Position numbers and translations under genes: made by a program | Shown here: piece by piece, positions 17,865 to 26,526 of the stretch | Layout: every line of letters starts with the position of its first letter | Position numbering within the stretch: position 1 is the stretch's first letter | Notes under the pieces: generated by a model | Database searches by the model: none | What the model saw: only the letters and a program-made list of their open reading frames with translations | Told to the model about the DNA's origin: nothing | NCBI RefSeq assembly: GCF_011751075.1 | Contig: NZ_JAALLN010000001.1 | Coordinates: 657,113 to 721,112, forward strand | Source of the DNA: Flavobacterium poyangense | GTDB taxonomy: Bacteria; Bacteroidota; Bacteroidia; Flavobacteriales; Flavobacteriaceae | Direction of reading: 5' to 3' | Length of the DNA stretch: 64,000 bases

Positions 17865-18038
17865 TTAGTCTGCTTGCTCTATATCACAACTTGAACAAGA
17901 TAATGTAACTGTTTTTTCGTTCCAACATTGAGTAGAATCACTACAGCTCCATAAAGATAGAAAACCACCTTTAACCGCTTTTTGCTCTTCTTTAGAAACT
18001 TTTTTAACTTTTAAATTTTTTAATGCTAATTTTTTCAT
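17865..18038 (-). CDS. lanA: Lanthipeptide precursor with GG leader
   Basis: This 57-residue frame reads MKKLALKNLKVKKVSKEEQK, then AVKGG, then a 32-residue core. The leader (KLxLKNLK with acid- and lysine-rich helix ending in GG at residues 24-25) is the Bacteroidota double-glycine type recognised by C39 exporters. The core has four cysteines (C32, C38, C48, C51), ten serines or threonines (S28, S31, S33, S35, T36, T43, T45, S47, S49, S50) and aromatic residues W30 and W39. It is first in a lanthipeptide operon with matching enzymes, which makes the call strong. The frame is too short for usual gene-length cut-offs. Confidence 0.92.
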   Translation of the reverse strand: MKKLALKNLKVKKVSKEEQKAVKGGFLSLWSCSDSTQCWNEKTVTLSCSSCDIEQAD

Positions 18039-18107
18039 CGTTACTTTTTTAGATGATTAATAAATAATTTACATTTCTAAAATATTCACATTTTTTATCC
18101 AATTTTG

Positions 18108-18123
18108 ATCACGTGCACTTGAT
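18108..18123. promoter_or_regulatory. Imperfect palindrome in the lanA leader
   Basis: ATCACGTGCACTTGAT is a 16-bp inverted repeat with one mismatch pair. It lies between the candidate promoter and the lanA start, about 70 bases upstream of the ATG, a position that would suit a repressor operator. The regulator is unknown. Confidence 0.4.
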
Positions 18124-18158
18124 TATTATTAGGAAGACTAAAGTGAGATTATTTTTAC

Positions 18159-18166
18159 CAAAAGTA
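18159..18166 (-). promoter_or_regulatory. Candidate lanA -7 promoter box
   Basis: On the minus strand this reads TACTTTTG, a full match to the Bacteroidota -7 consensus TAnnTTTG. It predicts a leader of about 115 bases. I see no clear -33 TTG at the expected distance, so confidence is modest. Confidence 0.4.
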
Positions 18167-18738
18167 AAATTATAAATTACATAAAAAAATTTTCCAGAAT
18201 AAAAATTTTAAGAAAATACACTATATTTTCTTAAAATCAAGAAAAAAATCATTTTTTTTAAATAAAAACTTAATAATCAATAAGTTGTATAAAAAAACCT
18301 TGCAATTACATTTTAACAAAAAAATGAAATATTCATAAGTTTTAAATTGCTCTAACAGTAGTTAAGATGAAACATTAAAAACTTTAGACTTTAATCTTAT
18401 TATTTAATCCCGAAAAATCTTAATTACATTAAATTGGGATAAAAATATTTTCGGGAAAAAGCAAAACAAAAAACCCACAAATACCTGTTATATTTCTAGT
18501 TTTGAACTAATAAAAAAGTGCTAATAAAATATAAATGATATGGAAATCTAAATAAACTTTATAATCTTACCCTAAAAATTAAATCCCTTATTCATACCGT
18601 TGAATTTAAGAAAAACGATCACATATAGATTAAAAAAGATAGTACCTCTATCATATTAAGGTATATGTAAGATTAAATATTATCCCTTTAAATATTTACA
18701 TAATTTAACTTTTTATAAATGCATAAAAATAATTTGAA

Positions 18739-20028
18739 ATGAAACTTAAAATTGAGAACTGGATTTCTGATAATAATTTTTCAGAAGATGTGAACGTGCT
18801 TTTCGTGGATGCCGTAACCTGCTACAAGGCTGGTGCAAACAGGGCTTCTTTACTTTTTTCCTATGTTGCTTTTCTGACTATCCTTAAAGAAAGAATAATC
18901 AGCGGTACCAAACCAAGCTTATTCCCTCAGGGTGAATGGGACAATTTAACCGCAAAACTGCAAAATGAAAACCTTTGGGAAGCATTAGTTTTTGAATCGG
19001 TATTACGCCAAGAAAAAATTGATCAGACAACCAAAACAAGAACAAAAGATCCAATATTCAACATTAACGAAAACCTCAGACAGCAGATTAGATACTGGAA
19101 AGACAGAAGAAATGACTGTGCACATTACAAAGACAATATTATTGATAATTCGCACGTTGAGTCATTTTGGTCTTTTATTGAGAGTAATTTATCCAAAATA
19201 ACAATTGAAGGTGGTATGCAGTCGCTGCTTAATAAAATCATAAATCATTTTAATCCTACAGTCACCCCTCCTGACAAAGATATAACTCCGCTTATCCAGC
19301 AAATTGAATTTTCAGTTGAAAGGACAAAATTACAAGAATTTTGGAATAAACTTTTAAGTGACGGACCGTACTCTTACAGCCTATCTTCAAATAAACAAAA
19401 ACTGATCAGCAGAAGTTTAGAGGTTAATAAAAGTTTTATAAACACAAATCTAATTTCCATTATAAAAGAAAATAAATTTTATCTAAGAGAATTTTTTTCC
19501 GGCAATCCTGATAAGGTTTTGACATTTAATTTTTCTGCGGAAGAGGTTAGAAAATTTTGGATGACGGAATTAGATTCATGTAGTAATAAAGCAGTACTGC
19601 TTGCATCTTTTTTAAGAAATGGTTTGATACCTCCTAATGAAATAACTGAAGTGTTAAAATTATTGATAGGCAATTTAAATGATTATCCGACTTCATATAT
19701 CGATCACCATATTTTAAAAGAAAATGGTTTCTTTAATATTTTTAAAGAAGAAATCATAGAAAATTCACGTTTTATTAAGGGAAATTCATATTTATGGGTA
19801 AATGGAAAAGCGGATATTATCGCAGGAGTAATAAAAAATTACCCTGCTGATGAAGATTTAATTATGAAATTGGTTGAACATTACAATCAGCAGGATAATT
19901 CAAACTGGCTACTTGAAAGATTTAATAGTATTTTTACACCCGCTACTCCCCTAACTCTTGAATATAAAAAAATCCTACAGAAGAAAGGTGTCGCAGTACC
20001 TGCGAAACTGCAAAGTTATTTCTCATAG
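18739..20028 (+). CDS. Hypothetical protein with HEPN-like RX4H motif
   Basis: A 429-residue soluble protein. Residues 120-130 (WKDRRNDCAHYK) carry R-N-D-C-A-H, the RX4H motif of HEPN RNases, preceded by helices (YKAGANRASLLFSYVAFL) that fit the four-helix HEPN fold. The C-terminal 250 residues are helical with no known motif. HEPN proteins with this motif are often RNA-cutting toxins in defence or stress. It stands alone, divergent from the lanthipeptide operon, with a terminator 130 bases after the stop. Function is inferred only from the motif. Confidence 0.6.
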   Translation: MKLKIENWISDNNFSEDVNVLFVDAVTCYKAGANRASLLFSYVAFLTILKERIISGTKPSLFPQGEWDNLTAKLQNENLWEALVFESVLRQEKIDQTTKTRTKDPIFNINENLRQQIRYWKDRRNDCAHYKDNIIDNSHVESFWSFIESNLSKITIEGGMQSLLNKIINHFNPTVTPPDKDITPLIQQIEFSVERTKLQEFWNKLLSDGPYSYSLSSNKQKLISRSLEVNKSFINTNLISIIKENKFYLREFFSGNPDKVLTFNFSAEEVRKFWMTELDSCSNKAVLLASFLRNGLIPPNEITEVLKLLIGNLNDYPTSYIDHHILKENGFFNIFKEEIIENSRFIKGNSYLWVNGKADIIAGVIKNYPADEDLIMKLVEHYNQQDNSNWLLERFNSIFTPATPLTLEYKKILQKKGVAVPAKLQSYFS

Positions 20029-20385
20029 AATATCAATTAAAAAGACCAAATTATTTTAGCATTTTCTGTTCTTTATATAATTCAAACTGTACTTAATTTA
20101 TTTAAATCCTCATGAAAACGGTTCGAGAATTGTCCTGTTAGGGCTACTAAAAATAAAGCTTCAGAGAAATCTGAGGCTTTTTTTGTTTTTAAGCTAACTT
20201 GTGGGAAATTCCAAATTTTTAAAACTGCTTCGCCTGTTCGCTATCGCTCGAGTCCAAATTACGACTTTTTATAAAAACATTTATTTTTTTAACTCGGGAG
20301 GCTCGTATTGTTTTATATTAACATCGCTTTATATACAACTTTTGAAATTAAAATCTAATTTTGAAAAAGTAATCTTATTTTGAAC
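20029..20385. other. Intergenic composite: terminator hairpin plus REP-like tail
   Basis: It holds the terminator at 20155-20183 and a REP-like segment at about 20205-20250 (AAATTCCAAATTTTTAAA, then CTGCTTCGCCTGTTCGC, then TATCGCTCG). The same combination recurs at about 49417-49535 and 50819-50920. No gene is seen. Confidence 0.6.
20155..20183 (+). terminator. Rho-independent terminator after the HEPN gene
   Basis: AAAGCTTCAGA pairs with TCTGAGGCTTT around GAAA-type loop, followed by a T-run. It is one member of a hairpin family repeated through the window (also 21001, 22190, 49417, 50819). Confidence 0.8.
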
Positions 20386-20625
20386 ATGAAAGCTGAATTA
20401 AACATACAAAGCAAAAAGCTAGAACTTATTCAATGGTTGTCAACTATTGAGGATTTAGCTATTCTCAATAAAATTATCGATTTAAAAAAAGAAGAAAATA
20501 AAAAATGGTGGGATTCAATTTCTGAAAACGAAAAACAATCTATTGAAAAAGGATTACAGGATGCTGAAGCCGGAAAATTAAATTCACATTCGATAGCAAA
20601 ACAACTTTATGACAAATGGTTATAA
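20386..20625 (+). CDS. Antitoxin of a RelE/ParE-type pair
   Basis: A 79-residue acidic, helical protein. The ATG at 20386 is preferred to a TTG six bases upstream. The C-terminal half, with WWDSISENEKQSIEKGLQDA and LYDKW, is characteristic of the antitoxin partner found ahead of ParE/RelE toxins in Bacteroidota. The toxin frame begins inside its last codons (ATG at 20616), the standard overlap. That toxin is frameshifted, so the antitoxin may have lost its partner. Confidence 0.75.
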   Translation: MKAELNIQSKKLELIQWLSTIEDLAILNKIIDLKKEENKKWWDSISENEKQSIEKGLQDAEAGKLNSHSIAKQLYDKWL

Positions 20626-20914
20626 AATACTGTAGACAGATTTTGCTTTAAGTGAATTAAAAAACACAATCGAATATCTCCAAGAAAACTGGGCAAACAG
20701 AGAGTTAAAAAATCTTGCATTAGAGATTGAAAAGACCGTAAACTTACTTTCTCACGACCCAAATTTATTTCAAGCTTCAGATACTAAAAATGAAATCCGC
20801 AGAGTTATTGTTGCAAAACACAATACTTTATACTACCAAGTGAAAGACAATACAATTGAAATTATATCATTCTTTTCAAATCGTCAAAGTCCAAAAAAGA
20901 GGAAGTTAAAGTAG
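20616..20914 (+). pseudogene. RelE/ParE-type toxin, frameshifted
   Basis: The ATG at 20616 opens MVIKYCRQILL and stops at once. A continuous frame without any start codon runs from 20636 to 20914: TDFALSELKNTIEYLQENWA at one end, then EIRRVIVAKHNTLYYQV, then IIEIISFFSNRQSP-like sequence typical of the ParE fold, ending KKRKLK. One missing base near 20630-20635 separates the two. So the toxin appears inactivated while its antitoxin is intact, unless this is a sequencing error. Confidence 0.75.
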
Positions 20915-21000
20915 ACCTAAATATCTAATTTAAATTATTTACTTTCTTCGATTTAATTAAATCTCCTTGAAAATGGTTCGAGAATACCACGTTATAAATA

Positions 21001-21040
21001 CAAAGACAAAGCTTCAGAAAAATCTGAAGCTTTGTCTTTG
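21001..21040. terminator. Bidirectional terminator hairpin
   Basis: An 18-bp perfect stem (arm CAAAGACAAAGCTTCAGA) around an AAAA loop. It lies between the plus-strand toxin remnant and the convergent minus-strand gene at 21162, so it can serve both. A GGTTCGAGAAT block 30 bases upstream is shared with the copy near 20120. Confidence 0.75.
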
Positions 21041-21161
21041 TATTTACTTTTTTGATTCTCTTTGATTTCCAATAGAAACACAATTGAATATTATTTTTGT
21101 TGAGCATTTGAACAAATTGTTCTTCCAAATAATATTAAGGACAACTATTTTTTCGTAGTTG

Positions 21162-21857
21162 TTATTTTAATTTTTGCTCGATTTGAGATAATCTATCAAG
21201 AATAGATTTAATGGCTTTGTTTTCTTTTTTTAACATTTCAATTTCTAAACTTTGGTGATTATTTTTTTGTTCTTGTTGAATAGTATAAAGTGTTAATTCC
21301 TCAATTTTCTGCAAAAGCTTTATATTCATTTCTGATAAATTAATTCCGTCTTTTTTCATTTCATCAGCAGAAGCAATTTCTGGCAAATGTTTGTTTTCTT
21401 TGATGTATCTGTTAACCGAGTCCAAAGACGGCAAATTGTAATTGTTTTCAAAAACAAAATCAGCACCTGCATCTACGCTTACTTTAACCTCGCGTGAGTT
21501 AATGTTACCGGCAACTGTAAACAGAGAAGTAGGATTCATTGTTCCTATACCTACATTTCCAGAAGTATTAATATAAATATCAGGAGTGGTTCCTGATAAT
21601 TGGGCGCTAATTAATAATGGTTTTGGAGTTACCGGGGCAACTGCTGTTGACTTAAGTCTATTATAAGTAGCATTTACTCCATCAAAGAAAATTCCACCAT
21701 TTGTGTCAACAATATGAAATTTTGCTATTGGTAACGAAGTTCCAATCCCAACATTACTATTTGTAGACGTTTGAACTAAACCACCTGGGACGTAAATTTG
21801 AGCATTTACAGAGATTACAAAGAGAAAAAAAAACAACAATAGTGACTTAACTTGCAT
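21162..21857 (-). CDS. Secreted tail-fibre-like repeat protein with coiled coil
   Basis: A 231-residue protein with a clear signal peptide (cleavage after VNA). It has two NVGIGT motifs (residues about 36-41 and 100-105) and the conserved block LPSLDSVNRYIKENKHLPEI, followed by a coiled coil to the end. This arrangement is very common in Flavobacteriia, where it is annotated as tail-fibre-like or hypothetical; no function is known. The C-terminal part resembles the intramolecular chaperone region of such proteins. It is a single-gene unit with terminators on either side. Confidence 0.65.
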   Translation of the reverse strand: MQVKSLLLFFFLFVISVNAQIYVPGGLVQTSTNSNVGIGTSLPIAKFHIVDTNGGIFFDGVNATYNRLKSTAVAPVTPKPLLISAQLSGTTPDIYINTSGNVGIGTMNPTSLFTVAGNINSREVKVSVDAGADFVFENNYNLPSLDSVNRYIKENKHLPEIASADEMKKDGINLSEMNIKLLQKIEELTLYTIQQEQKNNHQSLEIEMLKKENKAIKSILDRLSQIEQKLK

Positions 21858-22302
21858 AATAATTTTAATTTAATTTTTTTGATAGTCTTTCAAATAGTAA
21901 TTTGAAATTTTCATTTTTTAATTTAGTGCGCGAAATTAAGCTTTTAATTTGTTATGTAATTATAGTTTACCACATTTAGCTTAAACATCACAACAATAAC
22001 AAAAATATCCTCCATTTTTAAATTATTTCTTATTATTAAAAAATTCATTTGCCATGTTCTTTAAAAGATTCTATGTAATATCAATACTATTGAAATTTTA
22101 GTCTATTCTCTCCTAAAGAACAAAAACACTTTACTAATTTAATTCAAATCAATTAAAAAATGATTGAGAATTACCTGCTTCAGACTACAAACGAAAAAAG
22201 CTTCAGATTTCTCTGAAGCTTTTTTCGTTTATTTTAATTTTATAAAACATCTAATCTGAAACACTTCTTTTTCTCAATTTCTTTATTTCAGAGAAAAGAT
22301 AG
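21858..22302. other. Intergenic region with terminator repeat
   Basis: It holds the upstream region of the 21857 gene and the hairpin at 22190-22229. A GATTGAGAATTACC block at about 22162 is a diverged match to the GGTTCGAGAAT blocks at 20120 and 20975. No gene is seen. Confidence 0.5.
22190..22229. terminator. Terminator hairpin
   Basis: An 18-bp perfect stem (arm AACGAAAAAAGCTTCAGA) with TTTC loop, flanked by A- and T-runs, suited to stop transcription from the minus-strand lipoprotein gene at 22303. Confidence 0.75.
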
Positions 22303-23268
22303 CTATCGAGTATAATTTAAATCACAATTTAATACATACCCGGCACCAGAAAAAGTCCCTTTGATATAACCTCCTTCTGTCTGATATGCAGTCCATTTTT
22401 GACCATCGACATTTCTAAGTGTACTACCGGTACCTGAAGGATATTGCAGAATAAAGGCAAAATCTGCTAATGGATTATCTCCACTTTGTGAAAACCCCGC
22501 TATAGAGTTTTCTGTTACTGTATAAGTAGTCGGGGTTGCTACATGCCCTTGAAGAGGATCCATATAATATGCTTTAAATTCAGTAAAATATCTAAAAAAA
22601 GTACGGCCAAAAGTATCTTTATGCTTTTGCCTTCCAGCTACATAAACAACTTGAAAACGCCAATCTGGCGAAAGTGCTGCTTGGCCTTCCTTGACTAATT
22701 CATCATTCAAATATCTTCCTGTCTGGCTTCCGTTTTCTGATTTTTTTAAATCAACAATTTGTCCATTAATTAAAATTTTCCCATTTTCATTTATTACATT
22801 AGATGTTTCATTTTTAAAAATAGTTGTAACTTCAAATTTATCTCGGGTTAAGAATTCTTTATGTGCAGTAAATAATTCATTTGATTTAAGTGGATTAATA
22901 AGTTTCAAAGAATTTATTTCATCCGCAATACTTTGTATACTAACAAAATTAAGTTTTTTTCTTAACGAGTAAATATCATTTATACGATCAGTATGATACT
23001 TTTTCAGATTGATTAATATTGAACCTCCTGATTTATCTATTTTGTTGGAATATCCTACAGAAGTATACTTACTTGCCGTATTTGTCTCCATTTCTCTTTT
23101 AAGTAAAGATATTTCGCCTATCTTTTCATCCATTTTTTCATATGAAACGAAATTAAGAATTTCTCTTTTTTCGCTTCCCGCTTGCTTTTTTTCTACAGCT
23201 GTTTCGTCTTCGCTACAAGAGATAAATGCCATGCAAATCATAGCAACTACTAAATAAGTTTTTTTCAT
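22303..23268 (-). CDS. Lipoprotein of unknown function
   Basis: A 321-residue protein starting MKKTYLVVAMICMAFISCSED, a lipoprotein signal with the modified cysteine at C18. The mature part has a lysine- and serine-rich helical region (about 50-150) and a C-terminal domain with aromatic-rich beta strands (GRTFFRYFTEFKAYYMDP). I recognise no family. It is divergent from an XRE regulator with a 184-base spacer, so that regulator could control it. Confidence 0.6.
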   Translation of the reverse strand: MKKTYLVVAMICMAFISCSEDETAVEKKQAGSEKREILNFVSYEKMDEKIGEISLLKREMETNTASKYTSVGYSNKIDKSGGSILINLKKYHTDRINDIYSLRKKLNFVSIQSIADEINSLKLINPLKSNELFTAHKEFLTRDKFEVTTIFKNETSNVINENGKILINGQIVDLKKSENGSQTGRYLNDELVKEGQAALSPDWRFQVVYVAGRQKHKDTFGRTFFRYFTEFKAYYMDPLQGHVATPTTYTVTENSIAGFSQSGDNPLADFAFILQYPSGTGSTLRNVDGQKWTAYQTEGGYIKGTFSGAGYVLNCDLNYTR

Positions 23269-23452
23269 TATATCAGGTTTTAAGTATTACTTCTTTGACG
23301 TTTATATAGTGACAGTTGAAAATATCAGAAATCACTTTTGATAAAAAGTAATACAAATAAATGTGTTTTTTTGAGTTTATTCTTTAAATTTTACTTTTAA
23401 TTAATTAAAACTAAAGTTTTTTTGTAATACATTGCTGTCAAATAAATAAACT

Positions 23453-23812
23453 ATGACTTTAGGAACTAAATTGCTGAAATTAAGAATGAACAAAAAAATA
23501 TCCCAAAAAAAAATTTCACATATTTTAGAAGTCTCTCAAACAATATATGGGAAATGGGAAAGTGATATTTTCTATCCGACTTATAAAAATTTAAAAAAAA
23601 TTGCCGCTTTTTATAATATGGATGTAGAAAGCCTGACTACAAACAATGTGAATAATAGCACCAATAATTTCAATAATCAGATTTCAAATTTTCCATCATC
23701 AAAAAAAATAATAACGTTGCTGGAGAAAATTGAAATACTAATATTTGAAGTTAGAAAAGAAACGGAAATTTTAGAACAAAAAATAGAAATTAATTCAAGT
23801 TGTAAAATGTAA
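23453..23812 (+). CDS. XRE-family transcriptional regulator
   Basis: A 119-residue protein whose first 60 residues form a helix-turn-helix of the Cro/CI type (TLGTKLLKLRMNKKISQKKI, then SQTIYGKWESD). An asparagine-rich linker (about 62-78) leads to a C-terminal coiled coil, possibly for dimerisation. It is divergent from the lipoprotein gene and followed directly by a terminator, hence a single-gene unit. Confidence 0.8.
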   Translation: MTLGTKLLKLRMNKKISQKKISHILEVSQTIYGKWESDIFYPTYKNLKKIAAFYNMDVESLTTNNVNNSTNNFNNQISNFPSSKKIITLLEKIEILIFEVRKETEILEQKIEINSSCKM

Positions 23813-23846
23813 ACCGTAAGTCTGAAAGGTCTTGCGGTTTGTTTAA
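23811..23846 (+). terminator. Terminator of the XRE gene
   Basis: AAACCGTAAG pairs with CTTGCGGTTT (one G-T pair), immediately at the stop codon of the regulator and followed by a short T-rich tail. Confidence 0.7.
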
Positions 23847-24187
23847 TTGCTACTCATACTTACAAGACACTATCATATCTGTAAGCGATTGGCTACTATA
23901 AACAAAACTTATCCGTTAGCGCAGATTTGTAATCTGTTCCCGTAAAGATTAGTAATTTCAAAATCTCTTAAAAACATAAAAAACTGTGCTTTTAAAATTC
24001 AAATATTACAAAAATTTTTGTGGGCACAGATTACAAATCACAAGTGTTCGAAACCTAAATATCGGTCAGAACAAACAAAAAAAGCCGTCTCAGTTCTAAT
24101 TCTTTAAGACGGCTTTTTAATGATTCTGCGTATTCTTTTTTTACATTTCCGCAGCTTTTCACAACAACACTATGGAAATCTAATATA
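23813..24187. other. Intergenic region with inverted repeat element
   Basis: GATTTGTAATCTGT (23924-23937) pairs with ACAGATTACAAATC (24026-24039) across about 90 bases. The arm sequence GCAGATTTGTAATCTG is a known style of intergenic repeat in this group. The minus-strand terminator at 24079-24118 is also here. Confidence 0.55.
24079..24118 (-). terminator. Terminator of the M13 peptidase gene
   Basis: AAAAAGCCGTCT and AGACGGCTTTTT form a 12-bp stem; on the minus strand it ends in a T-run, 70 bases after the peptidase stop. Confidence 0.75.
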
Positions 24188-26200
24188 TTACCAAATTGTA
24201 ATTCTATCTTTCTTTGGTAAAAACATTTTATCTCCTGGTTGTACATTAAAGGCTTCGTAAAAAGGTGTCGTATTCATTAGTGGACCATTAACACGCCAAT
24301 TTGGTGGAGAATGCGGATTATTGTTTATCCACAAACGCAGGAACTCGTCTTTCATTTTTACTCTCCATATTTTAGCTATAGAGATAAAAAAGCGTTGGTC
24401 CGGGGTAAAACCGTCAATTTTTGTATTTCCTTGTCCTTCTTTGGTCATTTTAAAAGCATCATAGGCAACTGCTATTCCGGCAATATCTGCTGTGTTTTCA
24501 CCAACTGTCATTGCGCCATTAATGTGCAGATCACCTAAAACGGTAAAGGTACTGTACAAATTGGTAACCTGTTGTATTCTTGACTTAAACTGTGCATAGT
24601 CCTCTTTTGTCCACCAGTTTTTTAAGTTGCCATCTTTATCATATTGAGCACCTTGATCATCAAAAGTATGGGTTATTTCGTGACCGATAACCATTCCTAT
24701 ACCTCCATAATTAAGCGCATCATCTGCATTATTATCAAAATATGGGGGTTGTAAAATACCCGCAGGAAAAACAATTTCATTTGCTGTAGGGTTATTATAT
24801 GCCGTAACGGTTGGAACTGTAGTATACCATTCTGATTTATCGACCGGTTTACCCAATTTTGCCAATTGAAATTGGTATGCGGCTGTAGCGGCCGAAACCA
24901 TATTCTCAAAATAGGTATTTCTGGCTATGTGTACATTCTTATAGTCTTTCCATTTATCCGGATATCCTATTTTCTTAGTAATTGCAAACAATTTTTCTTT
25001 GGCTTTTTGTTTCGTACCGGGACTCATCCATTCCAGTTTATCAATTCTTTTGGCATAGGCTTTTTGCAGATTATTCACGAGGATTAACATTCGTTTTTTA
25101 GCATCTTCCGAAAAATATTTCTTTACATACAATTCACCCAACGCTTCGCCTAAGTAATTGTCAACGACATTAGCCATTTTTTCGCCACGAGATTTTTGAA
25201 CAGCCTGACCCGAAAGCACTTTGGTATACTCAAATGAAGCATCTACAAAAGGTTTGCTTAAATCGTCTGCATATCTTTTTATAGAATTTGCCTTCAGGTA
25301 AATTTTCCAATTATTAATCGGTATGGTTTTTAAGAGTTTATTTAGGGCATCATAATAAGCAGGTTGAGATACATTAATAGAATCGGTTTTAGCACCTAAT
25401 TTATTCAAAAAAGTATTCCAGTCTATGTTGGGATGTCTTTTTACAAGATCAGTTACAGCCGTTTTATTATAATTTGCCTGCACATCCCGAAGTTCAACTT
25501 TTGTTTTATGCGAGGTGGCGAGTTGTTTGTCAATATCGTAAACCAAATTAGCATTCTTTTTAGCCTCTATGGCATTGCTACCGGTTTGTTGAAATAATGT
25601 CGTAAGGTATTTTTTGTACGATTCCTGTATGGCAACAGTTGATGAATCTGATTTGAAATAATAGTCCCTGTCTGGCAAACCAATACCCGTTTGATAGATT
25701 AGAGCAATGTTCATACTGCTGTTTTTTTCATCGGATGACACTCCAAAACCTATGATAGAGGAATTGTCCACTTTTACTTCGTTAACTACAAAGTTCATTA
25801 AGGACTTTAAATCGCTAATTGCCTCAATTTTGGTAAGCAAAGGTTTGATAGGTGCATAACCGCGTTTGTCAATGGTTACAGTATCCATACCTGATGCATA
25901 GAAATCACCTACCTTTTGCGCTATACTTCCTGCCGGATTCTTGCTTTGCGAAATACTGTCCAATATTCCTTGAAGACGTATTCGTTGTGGGTAATTCATA
26001 AACATATAAACACCAACTCCGGCTTGAGATGCAGGTATTGACACAGAATCATACCATTTGCCATTTACATATTTAAAAAAATCATTCCCAGGTCGTAATG
26101 TGGAATCTATTCCGGTGATAGCAGTATTCTTTTTTCCTTCCTGTTTTGAACACGCTGTAAAAGCTAAGAATGCAATGAAGAGTATTAATATTTTTTTCAT
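24188..26200 (-). CDS. M13-family zinc metallopeptidase, lipoprotein (PepO-like)
   Basis: With the start at 26200 this is a 670-residue lipoprotein (MKKILILFIAFLAFTACSKQ). The frame can extend 16 residues upstream, but that would spoil the signal. The zinc motif HEITH is at about residues 506-510 and the third ligand in GENTADIAG at about 566. The N-terminal helical domain begins DSTLRPGNDFFKYVNGKW, a family hallmark. It would cleave oligopeptides in the periplasm or at the surface. The length is normal for the neprilysin/PepO family. Confidence 0.92.
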   Translation of the reverse strand: MKKILILFIAFLAFTACSKQEGKKNTAITGIDSTLRPGNDFFKYVNGKWYDSVSIPASQAGVGVYMFMNYPQRIRLQGILDSISQSKNPAGSIAQKVGDFYASGMDTVTIDKRGYAPIKPLLTKIEAISDLKSLMNFVVNEVKVDNSSIIGFGVSSDEKNSSMNIALIYQTGIGLPDRDYYFKSDSSTVAIQESYKKYLTTLFQQTGSNAIEAKKNANLVYDIDKQLATSHKTKVELRDVQANYNKTAVTDLVKRHPNIDWNTFLNKLGAKTDSINVSQPAYYDALNKLLKTIPINNWKIYLKANSIKRYADDLSKPFVDASFEYTKVLSGQAVQKSRGEKMANVVDNYLGEALGELYVKKYFSEDAKKRMLILVNNLQKAYAKRIDKLEWMSPGTKQKAKEKLFAITKKIGYPDKWKDYKNVHIARNTYFENMVSAATAAYQFQLAKLGKPVDKSEWYTTVPTVTAYNNPTANEIVFPAGILQPPYFDNNADDALNYGGIGMVIGHEITHTFDDQGAQYDKDGNLKNWWTKEDYAQFKSRIQQVTNLYSTFTVLGDLHINGAMTVGENTADIAGIAVAYDAFKMTKEGQGNTKIDGFTPDQRFFISIAKIWRVKMKDEFLRLWINNNPHSPPNWRVNGPLMNTTPFYEAFNVQPGDKMFLPKKDRITIW

Positions 26201-26526
26201 AAGCTGGACTATTTCTATTAAAATGAACTGAAAAACGTTTAAAGACAACTATTTTAAAATGTACATGCTTGGTATAGCTAATTTTAGCAGAACAATATAC
26301 GAATTCAGTTTTTAATTTTAACATTTTTGTTAGAATTACTGCTTATAAAAATCAGAAATATTAGCGGTTATTTGTTGTTGATGTAATAACTACTTCTGTT
26401 ACTAAGACAAATCTTTAGAGAGGTCTGAGGCTTTTTTGCTTTATATTTACTTTTTTTAATTCTCTTTGTGGGCGCTATCGGGAGTATTTCATTCTTAAAC
26501 CATATTAATGAAACAACAAAAACCAA
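26201..26526. other. Intergenic region between divergent genes
   Basis: It holds a decayed copy of the terminator-type repeat at about 26404-26440 (TCTTTAGAGAGGTCTGAGGC, then a T-run) and the fragment GGGCGCTATCGGGAG at about 26467, which resembles the REP-like tail elsewhere. No gene is seen. Confidence 0.4.

Larger units (their letters stand above)
18039..18738. other. Divergent promoter region between lanA and the HEPN gene
   Basis: About 700 bases of very AT-rich DNA. It holds the lanA leader with a palindrome (18108-18123) and a candidate -7 box (18159-18166). I searched the minus strand for a second precursor and found only frames of 7-8 codons. Confidence 0.6.

Noticed and set aside
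20100..20160. GGTTCGAGAAT block resembling a tRNA T-arm
   Set aside because: No acceptor stem, anticodon arm or CCA-type end can be built around it; the block recurs ahead of terminator hairpins.
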